Assembly (NCBI GenBank): GCA_900696665.1
Contig: CAADGY010000195.1
Location: 1-46,161, forward strand
Source: an uncultured Acidobacteriota bacterium
Lineage (GTDB): Bacteria > Acidobacteriota > Terriglobia > Bryobacterales > Bryobacteraceae
DNA: 46,161 nt
Direction of reading: 5' to 3'
Below the pieces are notes generated by a model. The model saw only the letters and a list, made by a program, of their open reading frames with translations. It ran no database searches and was not told the DNA's origin. The position numbers and the translations under genes are program-made. Positions 33,901 through 40,964 of the stretch are shown in pieces; the first letter of the stretch is position 1; each line of letters opens with the position of its first letter.

Positions 33901-33976
33901 GGGTCCTCAATGCCCTCGGACGCTTCAGCGGCTTAGCCGCTTTCAGTTCCACTTCTCTCTCGGACAGGCCTTTTGA
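30962..33976 (+). CDS. Omp85-family outer membrane assembly protein (BamA/TamA-like), seven POTRA domains
   Basis: Up to 1004 residues: a signal peptide (GRRLLLALSSLSLISAIRLF), about seven POTRA domains over residues ~45-610, and a C-terminal 16-strand-type barrel. POTRA starts are recognisable at AAIEFEPATQ, GRVTVEGVPD, AQPTLTGDLE, IEIRTEGAKI, KHLEITGNSY, SALEISGVNL and RQVLVGGLET. The barrel carries the conserved lid-loop segment PERFFSGGASSHRGF, GPVRVDLAY near the end, and a terminal Phe. The start is uncertain: ATG 30962 collides with the opposing gene's start, and ATG 30974 or GTG 31004/31007 would give a more normal signal peptide. Its stop overlaps the next gene. Confidence 0.9.
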   Translation: MPKKMVTDAVSFTSVVTRPGRRLLLALSSLSLISAIRLFAAPQDYAGKPVAAIEFEPATQPLSQAEIDRNLGISIGTPLDLKELSAGLERLYSSGRYADIQVEAELRGGGVVLRFLTKPAWFIGRVTVEGVPDPPNRGQLENVTKLELGSQFTERAFRQAIEKLEQLLRNNGFYRPRIESDFEAQPEVNQVNIRFFIEPGERAKFAQPTLTGDLERQPEDIVSDTGWKRLWGLLGWKTVTENRLQRGLENIRTAYRKDNRLLASVTLDDLKFQPDPNTVTPALKIDAGPTIEIRTEGAKISRGKLRQLVPVYQEQSVDKDLLVEGAGNLQSYLQSEGYFDARVNFKTADPSTDKEVITFVLDRGPRHSLKHLEITGNSYFDTATIRERMYLRTASLLQFRHGRFSEEYLERDRQAITDLYRGNGFREVKVSSRIEANYGGDPNDIAVYLKIEEGPQWFVSALEISGVNLRDYEYIQSLLHSSEGQPYSEINIAADRDAILSFYYNNGFPDASFDFTATPGPGPHQMQLKFIVNEGPRYFIRQVLVGGLETTDPELVRERILLRPGDALSQIAMNESQRNLYELGIFAKVDTAVQNSEGKERNKNVLYEVEEARKYSLNAGVGAEIARIGGGAATNLTSPGGSAGFSPRISIGISRSNFLGVAHTVSLNTRFSSFQRRGVINYLAPQFKGNQDISLNFTGIYDDSRDVRTFAAKRMEASAQVGQRLSKANTAQYRIQIRRVSVDENTLKITPGLIPLFSQPVRVTVVGGSFIQDRRDDPIDARRGIYNTVDLGVTAKFLGSQTDFSRLLARNATYHPLTRQVVFARQTTFGWMYSFASEGDPLQDIPLPERFFSGGASSHRGFSENQAGGRDLTTGFPIGGKALLMNTLELRYPLVGENLTGVLFHDAGNVYSSLRRLSLRQTQRDDSNFDYMVHAVGFGIRYRTPVGPVRVDLAYVPNSPRFWGFEGTREELLFNCAAGPGPQCPRTLQRLSRFQFHFSLGQAF

Positions 33977-34626
33977 TGAAGCACGCTGTTTGCCCATTGC
34001 TGCTCTTGGCGGTTGCGTCCCATGGGGTGGGGGGGGAACTCATCGACCGCATTGCCGTGAGAGTGGACGGCACGATCATTACTCAAAGCGAGATCGTGCG
34101 GGATATTAGAATCACAGCATTCCTTGACGGCAGGCCCGTCGTGCTGAATCCCGATACGATGCGCAAGGCCGCGGAGCGCCTGGTGGAACGCGCCCTGATC
34201 CGCAGGGAGATGGACGCAAACCGCTATCCGCCCGCCCAACTTGTAGAGGCCAACCACCTGCTCGATCAGATCAAGGGGCGCTTCGCGAGCAAGGATATTT
34301 TGACGAGCACTCTGGCAGAGTACGCGATCGGAGAAGACGACGTTCGCGATCATCTTCTGCTTCAGCTCACTACTTTGCGGTTCATCGAATACCGCTTTCG
34401 TCCCGCTATTCAGGTTGCCCCGCGCGACATTGAGACCTACTATGAAACGGTTTTCTTACCACAGGCCGGACAGAGCCACACGCAGAGAATCCCGCCTCTC
34501 GACGAAGTTCGAGGCGATATTGAGAAGATCCTGACGAACCAGCGCGTGGATCAATCGCTGGATCGCTGGCTTCAGGAAACGCGGCTACAGGTGGATATCG
34601 AGTTTCAGGATGAGGCCTTTTCGTGA
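33976..34626 (+). CDS. SurA-like periplasmic chaperone without a PPIase domain
   Basis: A 216-residue protein with a signal peptide (MKHAVCPLLLLAVASHGVGG), then the SurA N-terminal pattern (ELIDRIAVRVDGTIITQSEI). A helical body follows with RKAAERLVERALIRREM and DDVRDHLLLQLTTLRFIEYR. No parvulin-type rotamase domain is present, so it can only act as a chaperone or assembly factor. The start ATG 33976 overlaps the Omp85 stop (TGATG) and its stop overlaps tamB. Position between the two suggests it escorts outer membrane proteins to this machinery. Confidence 0.85.
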   Translation: MKHAVCPLLLLAVASHGVGGELIDRIAVRVDGTIITQSEIVRDIRITAFLDGRPVVLNPDTMRKAAERLVERALIRREMDANRYPPAQLVEANHLLDQIKGRFASKDILTSTLAEYAIGEDDVRDHLLLQLTTLRFIEYRFRPAIQVAPRDIETYYETVFLPQAGQSHTQRIPPLDEVRGDIEKILTNQRVDQSLDRWLQETRLQVDIEFQDEAFS

Positions 34627-37600
34627 GGCGCCCGGCTAAGATCCTGTTCTGGGCGGGCGGCGCGGTTATCGTGCTTGTCCTCGGCATCTCCATAGCCGCG
34701 TTCTTCGTACTGCAGTCCGAGTGGTTCTACAACAAAGTTCGGGATCGTATCGTTTATGAGGTGGAACGGGCCAGCGGCGGAACTTCACAAATTGGTTCCT
34801 TCCAAATCGATTGGAAAACTCTCACCGCCAGGGTTCACGGATTCGTTCTGCATGGGACCGAGCCGCCGGATGTGCCCCCTTTGTTCCGCGCAGAACAGAT
34901 CGAAGTGGGTTTGAAGATCATCTCACTCATCAAGAAGGACGTCGATATCGCTTCGCTGATAGTAGACCAGCCCCGGATCCATATACTCGTCGACGAGAGC
35001 GGCAAAACGAATATCCCTGCACCGAAGGTGCGGCGCACCTCGACGAAGAGTCCCATCGAAACGATATTGGATCTGGCTGTACGGGATTTCCGGCTGAACG
35101 ATGGCCAGATGATTTACGACTCGCGAACCATCCCGATCAGCGTTCGCGGCGAGGACCTGCATGTCCATTTCACTTACAATTCCGCCGTTCCGCGCTATGA
35201 AGGCAACGTGGCGTTCTTCCGCTTGAACGTCGACGCGCCCGGATTCTCTCCGGTTGCATTCACCGTGGATGCCGCGCTGGCGATGGAGCGGAACAGGCTG
35301 GAAATTTCCAAAGCACGGCTCGGAATGGGTCAGACGTCCGTTACGCTCTCGGGAACCGTTCAGGATTTCCGCGCACCGCGGGCCGGTTTCGATTTCGTGG
35401 CGGATCTGTCGATTCCTGAACTGGCCGGCCCGTTCAAGCTGCCGGTCGAGAAACGGGGAACCGTGGCGATTCGTGACGGACACGCGAGTTGGACCAGCGA
35501 GGCGGGATATCTCGTAACCGGCAAGCTCACAGGACGCGATCTCGGCTTCCGCCGTGCGGGGGTCAACATTCCTCGGGCCGCGTTCCATGCGGACCTGCGC
35601 GTGTCGCCGCGGGGGCTTCGCCTGGACGATCTGCATACTACGGCCATGGGCGGTGTGTTCAACGGGAGTCTGGGCTTCGATGAGTTTGAACGTTTGCGCG
35701 TGGCAGGAGAGATCAACGGGTTCCTGTTAAGCGAGTTGACCCGGGTTGTGAGCCGGCCGGATCTTGCTTGGAGCGGAGTAGTGTCGGGTCCGGTGCGTGT
35801 CAGTGGAACGTTGACCGGGGGAGGGTTGCGCGGCGTCGAAGTAACGGGTGGATTTAAAGTGTCTCCAGCCGAAGGACCGAACCCGGTTCACGGGTCCGTC
35901 GAAGTCACCTATAGCCAGCGCGCCGGAACCTTGCGTCTTGGAAGTTCCTCCATCGAAGCGGGCGATACAAGGATCGATTTCAGCGGGATGCTTGGCGACA
36001 ACCTTAGGGTGCATCTTCTTTCCCGCGACTTGACTGACCTTCTTCCGGCGATTCACATGGTAAGCGAAGAGGCACCAGAACAATTGCCGGTTGAATTGGC
36101 AGCCGGTGGCACAGCGGAATTCAGCGGCAATGTTCTCGGCAAGCTGAACGCCCTCCAAATCACCGGACGGCTGCAATTGACTGGCTTTGTGGTCCAGAAT
36201 CAGCGGGTCGACCAGCTCACGGCGGCGTTCAAAGTCGAGACCGATCTGGCCCGAGTGCACAGGCTTTCCGTCCGGCGAGGAGATATGGTGGCGGTAGCAC
36301 AGGGTGAAGCCGGACTCGAAAACTGGAGGCTGACGCCGGATAGCACGATCCATGCGAGTGCGTCTCTCGAGAAGGCACAACTCGGGACGCTGCTCGCTGA
36401 GATAGGCCGGAAGGAACCGGTTGACGGCACTCTTCGCGGCTCCGTGGATGTTTCGGGGACGTATGGCTCACCCGATACATCTATCCAAACCACTATTCAG
36501 AATTTCCGTGCGTGGGAGGAAACCTTTGACAGTGTGCGGGCCGACCTGAGTGTGACGCGCGGGCGTGTGAAACTGATCGCCGGCCGGCTACAGCACGGTG
36601 CGGCACGCCTCGATCTCGTGGGGACGTACGATCATCCCGAGGACGATTGGAAGAACGGCAAGATGCACTTTCAAACGTCAACAAAGGGGTTCACACTGAG
36701 GCAATTCAAGACCGTCCAGAGGTTGGGGCTGCAGGTTCAAGCCGCCATCGGGGCCAGAGCCGAAGGATCCGCTGATATCGTGAACGGAGCTTTCCGTCTC
36801 GGCTCGCTGAATGGTGAAGTCTCGATTCTAGACCTGATGCTCGAGAAAGAGCGTGTGGGCAACATACGGCTGCAGGCTGCTTCGAAAGATGGCCGGCTTA
36901 CGGTACGGACGAACGCCGTGCTGCGCAGGTCGAAAGTAGAGGGTAACGCCGAGTTCCGGCTTGCCGGCGATTACCCGGGCAAAGGCCGCATTCGATTCAC
37001 ACCGCTCAGCTTCTCCACAATCCAACAATTGCGGTCCGGACAGAAGAACCCGTTGCCATTTGAAGGGATCATTGCGGGGCAGACCACCTTTGAGGGGCCC
37101 CTTCTCAAGCCCGATAACCTTGCGGGGCAGGTGGAGTTGACGGAGCTTCGTGTTTGGCCGAACGCGGGCGGTGCTCTCCGAACAACAGCGGACTCTAAGG
37201 AACTGTCGCTTCAGAATGACGGTCCAGTCGTGCTCAACTTCCGCGGTAAGACTCTGGACGTCCAGCGTGCGGTTTTGACCGGCAAAGGCACCAACCTGTC
37301 GGCGAGTGGGGGCTTTTCCTATCAGGACAAAAACCCGTGGAATCTTGGGTTGAAAGGTTCAGTAGATCTTTCGATTCTGGAAGTTTTCGATCGTGATATA
37401 CGATCTTCCGGAACGATGTCGGTGGATGCGTCGCTTAAGGGGTCGATAGCCGATCCTCAGATTTTCGGGCAGGTCCGGTTTACGGCTGCGTCGTTCTACC
37501 ACGAAGCACTTCCAAACGGCATCGATGGCCTCAATGGATCGATCGGCTTCGACCGCGGGCGCGCGACGATCGAGGAAATGAAGGGAACGACCGGGGGCGG

Positions 37601-38630
37601 CAGCGTTGCCGTTACCGGATTTCTCGGTTTTGGTGGGGAAGAGCTTGTTTACCGCCTGGGCGTCAACCTCAAGGAAGTTCGCGTACGATATCCCGAAGCG
37701 GTCAGCACGACTTTGAATGCGGCCCTGAACTGGACGGGGACGGCCCGGCAAAGCCTGCTGTCGGGCACCGCCACCATCATACGCACTGGCTTTAATCCGC
37801 AAACCGACATCGCCGGGCTGCTGGCTTCCTCGGCACGGCCGGTACCTACGCCGACAAGCCCCAACGAATTTCTGCAAGGCATGCAGCTTGATATACACGT
37901 CGAGAACGCGCCGAACCTCATGCTTCAGACGTCTTACACGCAGGATCTCCAGGCGGATATCGACCTGCACGTTCGCGGCACAGGCACCCGCCCCGCACTG
38001 CTGGGACGTGTCACGGTGAGCGAAGGCGAGATCAATTTCTTCGGAAGCAAATATCAGATCAACCGGGGCGAGGTGAATTTTTTCAACCCGGTAAAGATCG
38101 AACCCGTGCTCGATATCGACTTACAGACCGAAGCCCGTGGCGTGACAGTGAATATCACTCTCTCCGGCACGCCTACCCGGATGAATGTCACTTATCGTTC
38201 CGATCCGCCGCTCGCGCCTTCCGACATCGTGGCGCTGCTTGCGGTAGGACGAGAGCCGAATGCTGCGCAGAATCTCGCTTCCAGCCAGATCGTGACCAAC
38301 CAGAGCTTTCTCGCGACTGGCGCGAACACGCTGATCAGCCAGGCGATTGCCACGCCCGTCTCAAGCCGCCTTCAGCGTTTCTTTGGTGTCAGCAAGCTGA
38401 AAATCGATCCGATGCTCACGGGTTTGGAAGGCACGCCGCAAGCGCGGCTGACCATTGAGCAACAAATCTCTCCGAACATCACGCTGACCTATGTGACGAA
38501 TCTGACCGAAACGCAGCAGCAGATTGTCAGGCTGGAGTGGGATTTCAGCCGGCAGTGGTCCGTTGTCGCGGTCCGCGACGCAAACGGAATTTTCGGCATC
38601 GACTTCAATTATAAGAAGCGGTTCAAGTAA
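34623..38630 (+). CDS. tamB: Translocation and assembly module protein TamB
   Basis: A 1335-residue AsmA/TamB-family protein. One N-terminal transmembrane helix (residues ~5-30, KILFWAGGAVIVLVLGISIA) anchors it in the inner membrane. A very long beta-helical periplasmic body rich in alternating strands follows. The C-terminal ~350 residues match the DUF490/TamB domain (LQADIDLHVRGTGTRPALLG, GRVTVSEGEINFFGSKYQIN, and TYRSDPPLAPSDIVALLAVG). It ends in TYVTNLTETQQQIVRLEWDF and FNYKKRFK. It spans the periplasm to an Omp85 partner and may also move lipids. The start is GTG 34623, overlapping the chaperone gene stop (GTGA). Confidence 0.93.
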   Translation: MRRPAKILFWAGGAVIVLVLGISIAAFFVLQSEWFYNKVRDRIVYEVERASGGTSQIGSFQIDWKTLTARVHGFVLHGTEPPDVPPLFRAEQIEVGLKIISLIKKDVDIASLIVDQPRIHILVDESGKTNIPAPKVRRTSTKSPIETILDLAVRDFRLNDGQMIYDSRTIPISVRGEDLHVHFTYNSAVPRYEGNVAFFRLNVDAPGFSPVAFTVDAALAMERNRLEISKARLGMGQTSVTLSGTVQDFRAPRAGFDFVADLSIPELAGPFKLPVEKRGTVAIRDGHASWTSEAGYLVTGKLTGRDLGFRRAGVNIPRAAFHADLRVSPRGLRLDDLHTTAMGGVFNGSLGFDEFERLRVAGEINGFLLSELTRVVSRPDLAWSGVVSGPVRVSGTLTGGGLRGVEVTGGFKVSPAEGPNPVHGSVEVTYSQRAGTLRLGSSSIEAGDTRIDFSGMLGDNLRVHLLSRDLTDLLPAIHMVSEEAPEQLPVELAAGGTAEFSGNVLGKLNALQITGRLQLTGFVVQNQRVDQLTAAFKVETDLARVHRLSVRRGDMVAVAQGEAGLENWRLTPDSTIHASASLEKAQLGTLLAEIGRKEPVDGTLRGSVDVSGTYGSPDTSIQTTIQNFRAWEETFDSVRADLSVTRGRVKLIAGRLQHGAARLDLVGTYDHPEDDWKNGKMHFQTSTKGFTLRQFKTVQRLGLQVQAAIGARAEGSADIVNGAFRLGSLNGEVSILDLMLEKERVGNIRLQAASKDGRLTVRTNAVLRRSKVEGNAEFRLAGDYPGKGRIRFTPLSFSTIQQLRSGQKNPLPFEGIIAGQTTFEGPLLKPDNLAGQVELTELRVWPNAGGALRTTADSKELSLQNDGPVVLNFRGKTLDVQRAVLTGKGTNLSASGGFSYQDKNPWNLGLKGSVDLSILEVFDRDIRSSGTMSVDASLKGSIADPQIFGQVRFTAASFYHEALPNGIDGLNGSIGFDRGRATIEEMKGTTGGGSVAVTGFLGFGGEELVYRLGVNLKEVRVRYPEAVSTTLNAALNWTGTARQSLLSGTATIIRTGFNPQTDIAGLLASSARPVPTPTSPNEFLQGMQLDIHVENAPNLMLQTSYTQDLQADIDLHVRGTGTRPALLGRVTVSEGEINFFGSKYQINRGEVNFFNPVKIEPVLDIDLQTEARGVTVNITLSGTPTRMNVTYRSDPPLAPSDIVALLAVGREPNAAQNLASSQIVTNQSFLATGANTLISQAIATPVSSRLQRFFGVSKLKIDPMLTGLEGTPQARLTIEQQISPNITLTYVTNLTETQQQIVRLEWDFSRQWSVVAVRDANGIFGIDFNYKKRFK

Positions 38631-38734
38631 GTACACTGTTCGCGGCAGCTTTGCAATCTGACGAGAGCTTAAACAGGCTTATGTTGCACTGAGGGCTTCT
38701 TTTCCCGTCCGGATTGGAGTATGCTGGCCTTCGA

Positions 38735-38820
38735 AGGAGGATGCCCATGCGGCCGGCGTCCGATCTCGCGCTCGCCGGGAGCGCTACCGCGCTCCTTACG
38801 CCGCTCCCCGCATCCTGCAA
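38735..38820 (+). promoter_or_regulatory. Structured 5' leader of the Cache-domain gene
   Basis: Nested inverted repeats precede the gene: AGGATGC (38739-38745) pairs with GCATCCT (38811-38817), CGGCGT (38755-38760) with ACGCCG (38799-38804), and GGAGCG (38779-38784) with CGCTCC (38791-38796). Together they would fold into one long hairpin ending 11 bases before the AAAGGAG ribosome site. It matches no riboswitch class I recognise. A strong AAGGAGG (38735-38741) also stands 6 bases before ATG 38748, so a leader peptide is possible. Confidence 0.4.
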
Positions 38821-38843
38821 CGCCCGTCCCAAAGGAGCCTTGT

Positions 38844-39977
38844 ATGCATTCAGAAAAACTCGAAATCCGGATTCCGGCGTTGAAACTGCTGATCGCGGCA
38901 CTGGTGTTGATCACACCCATCTGCCTGGTTGGACTGATCAGCATTTCCAGGGCCGACCGGGCAGTAGCAACGACAGTGGGGACCCACTTTAGGGTATTCG
39001 CGGAAATCAGTGCCTCTGAAGTGTCGGGATTCATCCACGATTCGGTTATGGATGTTGGCGTAATGGCCATGCAATCTGACATCGTCGCCGCCGTGGTGGC
39101 GGCCAACAAGGCGTATGAAGGCAAGGCAGAAAGCACCATCGAGCGTGAGATTCAGAATACGGAGAAGATTTGGGCAACCTCAGCCGCTCAGCCACTGGTA
39201 AGCAGGATTCTGTCATCTCCCGCATCCAGGTCGCTTCGCAAACACAGGGAAATCGATAAGCGTTTCCTCCGTATGACCGTCACCGATGCCAGGGGCGTGA
39301 CAGTCGCCGCAAGTCACAAAACCCTTGATTATTACCAGGCGGATGAAGAGTTCTGGCAAAACATCTACGCCGGCGGCCGGGGATCCATCAGCCTCACGGA
39401 CGTTCTATACGACTCTTTGACGAAGTCGCAATACATCGGTATTGGAGTGCCAATACTGGAAGAACAAAGCAACCGCTTCATCGGAGCGCTGGATGTTCTG
39501 CTCGACGTAAGTTCGATACTTCCTGTGGTGCAAAGGATGCAACTCGGACCGAGTTCCCGCCTGATGCTGGTGAAGGAAGATGGCACCGTCATCGCGTCGC
39601 CGCGGATCAACCTGGCGATGAACATGAAATCCGCCGAGTATGCTGCGGTGAAGGACTCAGCCAGCACGGCCTCCGGTATCCATACTGGCTACGTTGTTGC
39701 GGACATGCCCAACGGAGAAAAAGATGTAATCGGCTTCGCGGACACCGGTCTCAAAAAAGACTACGGCAATCTCGGCTGGATGGTGCTGGCCGCCCAGAAC
39801 ACTCGCGAATCGTTTGCTCCCGTGCGGGCGGTGGGCCGGTGGTTGGCGCTAATGTCTCTGTTGGGCTTGATCGCCGTTACGGTGTTCGGCGTCTATGTCT
39901 CGCTTCACAGAAAGAGCACCTACCCGCACGTAACCGCAACGGAAGGGCCCGGCTCGGTCCGGTCGGCCTCCGCGTGA
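38844..39977 (+). CDS. Membrane-anchored Cache-domain sensor without output domain
   Basis: A 377-residue protein. A transmembrane helix is at ~10-33 (IPALKLLIAALVLITPICLV). A large extracytoplasmic region at ~35-330 has a double-Cache pattern (RMTVTDARGVTVAASHKTLD, DVLYDSLTKSQYIGIGVPIL, GALDVLLDVSSIL, RLMLVKEDGTVIASP). A second transmembrane helix is at ~337-358 (WLALMSLLGLIAVTVFGVYV). Only ~20 residues follow in the cytoplasm, with no HAMP, kinase, GGDEF or chemotaxis module. It may pass a signal to a partner or be a binding protein; this is inference. ATG 38844 follows AAAGGAG at 38831-38837. The frame is open upstream to 38721, but that part overlaps the structured leader. Confidence 0.82.
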   Translation: MHSEKLEIRIPALKLLIAALVLITPICLVGLISISRADRAVATTVGTHFRVFAEISASEVSGFIHDSVMDVGVMAMQSDIVAAVVAANKAYEGKAESTIEREIQNTEKIWATSAAQPLVSRILSSPASRSLRKHREIDKRFLRMTVTDARGVTVAASHKTLDYYQADEEFWQNIYAGGRGSISLTDVLYDSLTKSQYIGIGVPILEEQSNRFIGALDVLLDVSSILPVVQRMQLGPSSRLMLVKEDGTVIASPRINLAMNMKSAEYAAVKDSASTASGIHTGYVVADMPNGEKDVIGFADTGLKKDYGNLGWMVLAAQNTRESFAPVRAVGRWLALMSLLGLIAVTVFGVYVSLHRKSTYPHVTATEGPGSVRSASA

Positions 39978-40014
39978 AAACCAACGCCGCCGAACTTTCC
40001 GATCCGGTCTCAGA

Positions 40015-40020
40015 TATAAT
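40015..40020 (+). promoter_or_regulatory. Candidate -10 element upstream of the isomerase gene
   Basis: A perfect TATAAT stands 75 bases before ATG 40095, in the 117-base gap after the Cache gene. There is no consensus -35 at the right spacing (39992-39997 is GAACTT), so this is only suggestive of a separate start for the isomerase-ThuA-oxidoreductase operon. Confidence 0.3.
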
Positions 40021-40094
40021 GATGCCTCGACACCGGAACATCGGACCTTGAGGTTTGTTTACGCGCTTCGGTTTTCCGCGTGCCGGCCGAAGAC

Positions 40095-40964
40095 ATGTTT
40101 GAGATCGGATTCCATACGGACGCGTTCAATTCGAGTTATTGGAACTTCGAACAGTGCCTCGCCTGGGCACAGCGAAACCAGATTCGTTTCATCGAGTGTG
40201 GGGCTATCGACGGCGTAAGTTGGATCCATGGCCTGGGGTACCAGCCGCACGTCGCGCTTTGGGAAGACCCACTGCTGCTGCGGCGCAAGATGGACCGTTT
40301 CGGCGTCAGCTTCTCACAACTCGATGCCGCTTTCCCGCTTTCGCTTCCCGAGGGCGCAACGCTTGGGGTAGAGTATGTCCTGCATACTATTCGATGGGCG
40401 AAGCTGGCCGGATGCCCGCGCGTGGATACGACGGATGACCGGAACAAGCCTTCCGGCATGACCGATCGGGAGGCAATCGGCCACATGCGGCGCATCTATT
40501 CGGAGATTGTGAAGATCGGGGAAGCATACGAGGTGGTTGTAAATATTGAGCCGCACGGATATTACACCACCAGGCCGGAGTTCATGGCCGAGATGCTCGG
40601 TTTTGTTGAATCGCCGTATCTCGGAATGAATATGGACACCGGAAACACCTTCATAGCGGGTGAGAACCCGTTAGTTTTCATCGACCGCTTTCACGAGAAG
40701 ATTACCCACGTACACGTCAAGGATGTTAGCGCGTCGCTCGCAGCGGCTGCGCGCGGAGAACTCACCGGCATCGCCGTCAGCCATTGTGCGATCGGAGAAG
40801 GAGTAAACGCGGACAACATCCGGCGCTGTCTCGAGCTGCTGCGCGACCGCGGTTATGACGGGGTTCTGAGCATCGAGTGCGAAGGACAGGGAGGTCCTAT
40901 GATCGAGCGTAGCCTCGAATGGGTCCGGCGAGTGGTGGCGGAAGTGGAGCAGGTACATGAGTAA
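40095..40964 (+). CDS. Sugar phosphate isomerase/epimerase (AP endonuclease 2-type TIM barrel)
   Basis: A 289-residue TIM-barrel protein of the xylose-isomerase-like family. It starts on the first strand (FEIGFHTDAFNSSYWNFEQC), and metal-ligand positions follow: the Glu in FIECGAIDG, VVNIEPHGYY, NMDTGN (Asp), ITHVHVKD (His-x-His) and LSIECEGQ. Such enzymes isomerise or epimerise keto-sugars or inositol derivatives. ATG 40095 is preferred over GTG 40080, which lacks a ribosome site. It overlaps the downstream ThuA gene by 8 bases, so they are probably coupled. Confidence 0.87.
   Translation: MFEIGFHTDAFNSSYWNFEQCLAWAQRNQIRFIECGAIDGVSWIHGLGYQPHVALWEDPLLLRRKMDRFGVSFSQLDAAFPLSLPEGATLGVEYVLHTIRWAKLAGCPRVDTTDDRNKPSGMTDREAIGHMRRIYSEIVKIGEAYEVVVNIEPHGYYTTRPEFMAEMLGFVESPYLGMNMDTGNTFIAGENPLVFIDRFHEKITHVHVKDVSASLAAAARGELTGIAVSHCAIGEGVNADNIRRCLELLRDRGYDGVLSIECEGQGGPMIERSLEWVRRVVAEVEQVHE

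Noticed and set aside
38721..38843. An N-terminal extension of the Cache protein from 38721
   Set aside because: The extension is Pro/Arg-rich, lacks a ribosome site, and overlaps the inverted repeats; ATG 38844 has an ideal AAAGGAG and puts the transmembrane helix at the N-terminus.
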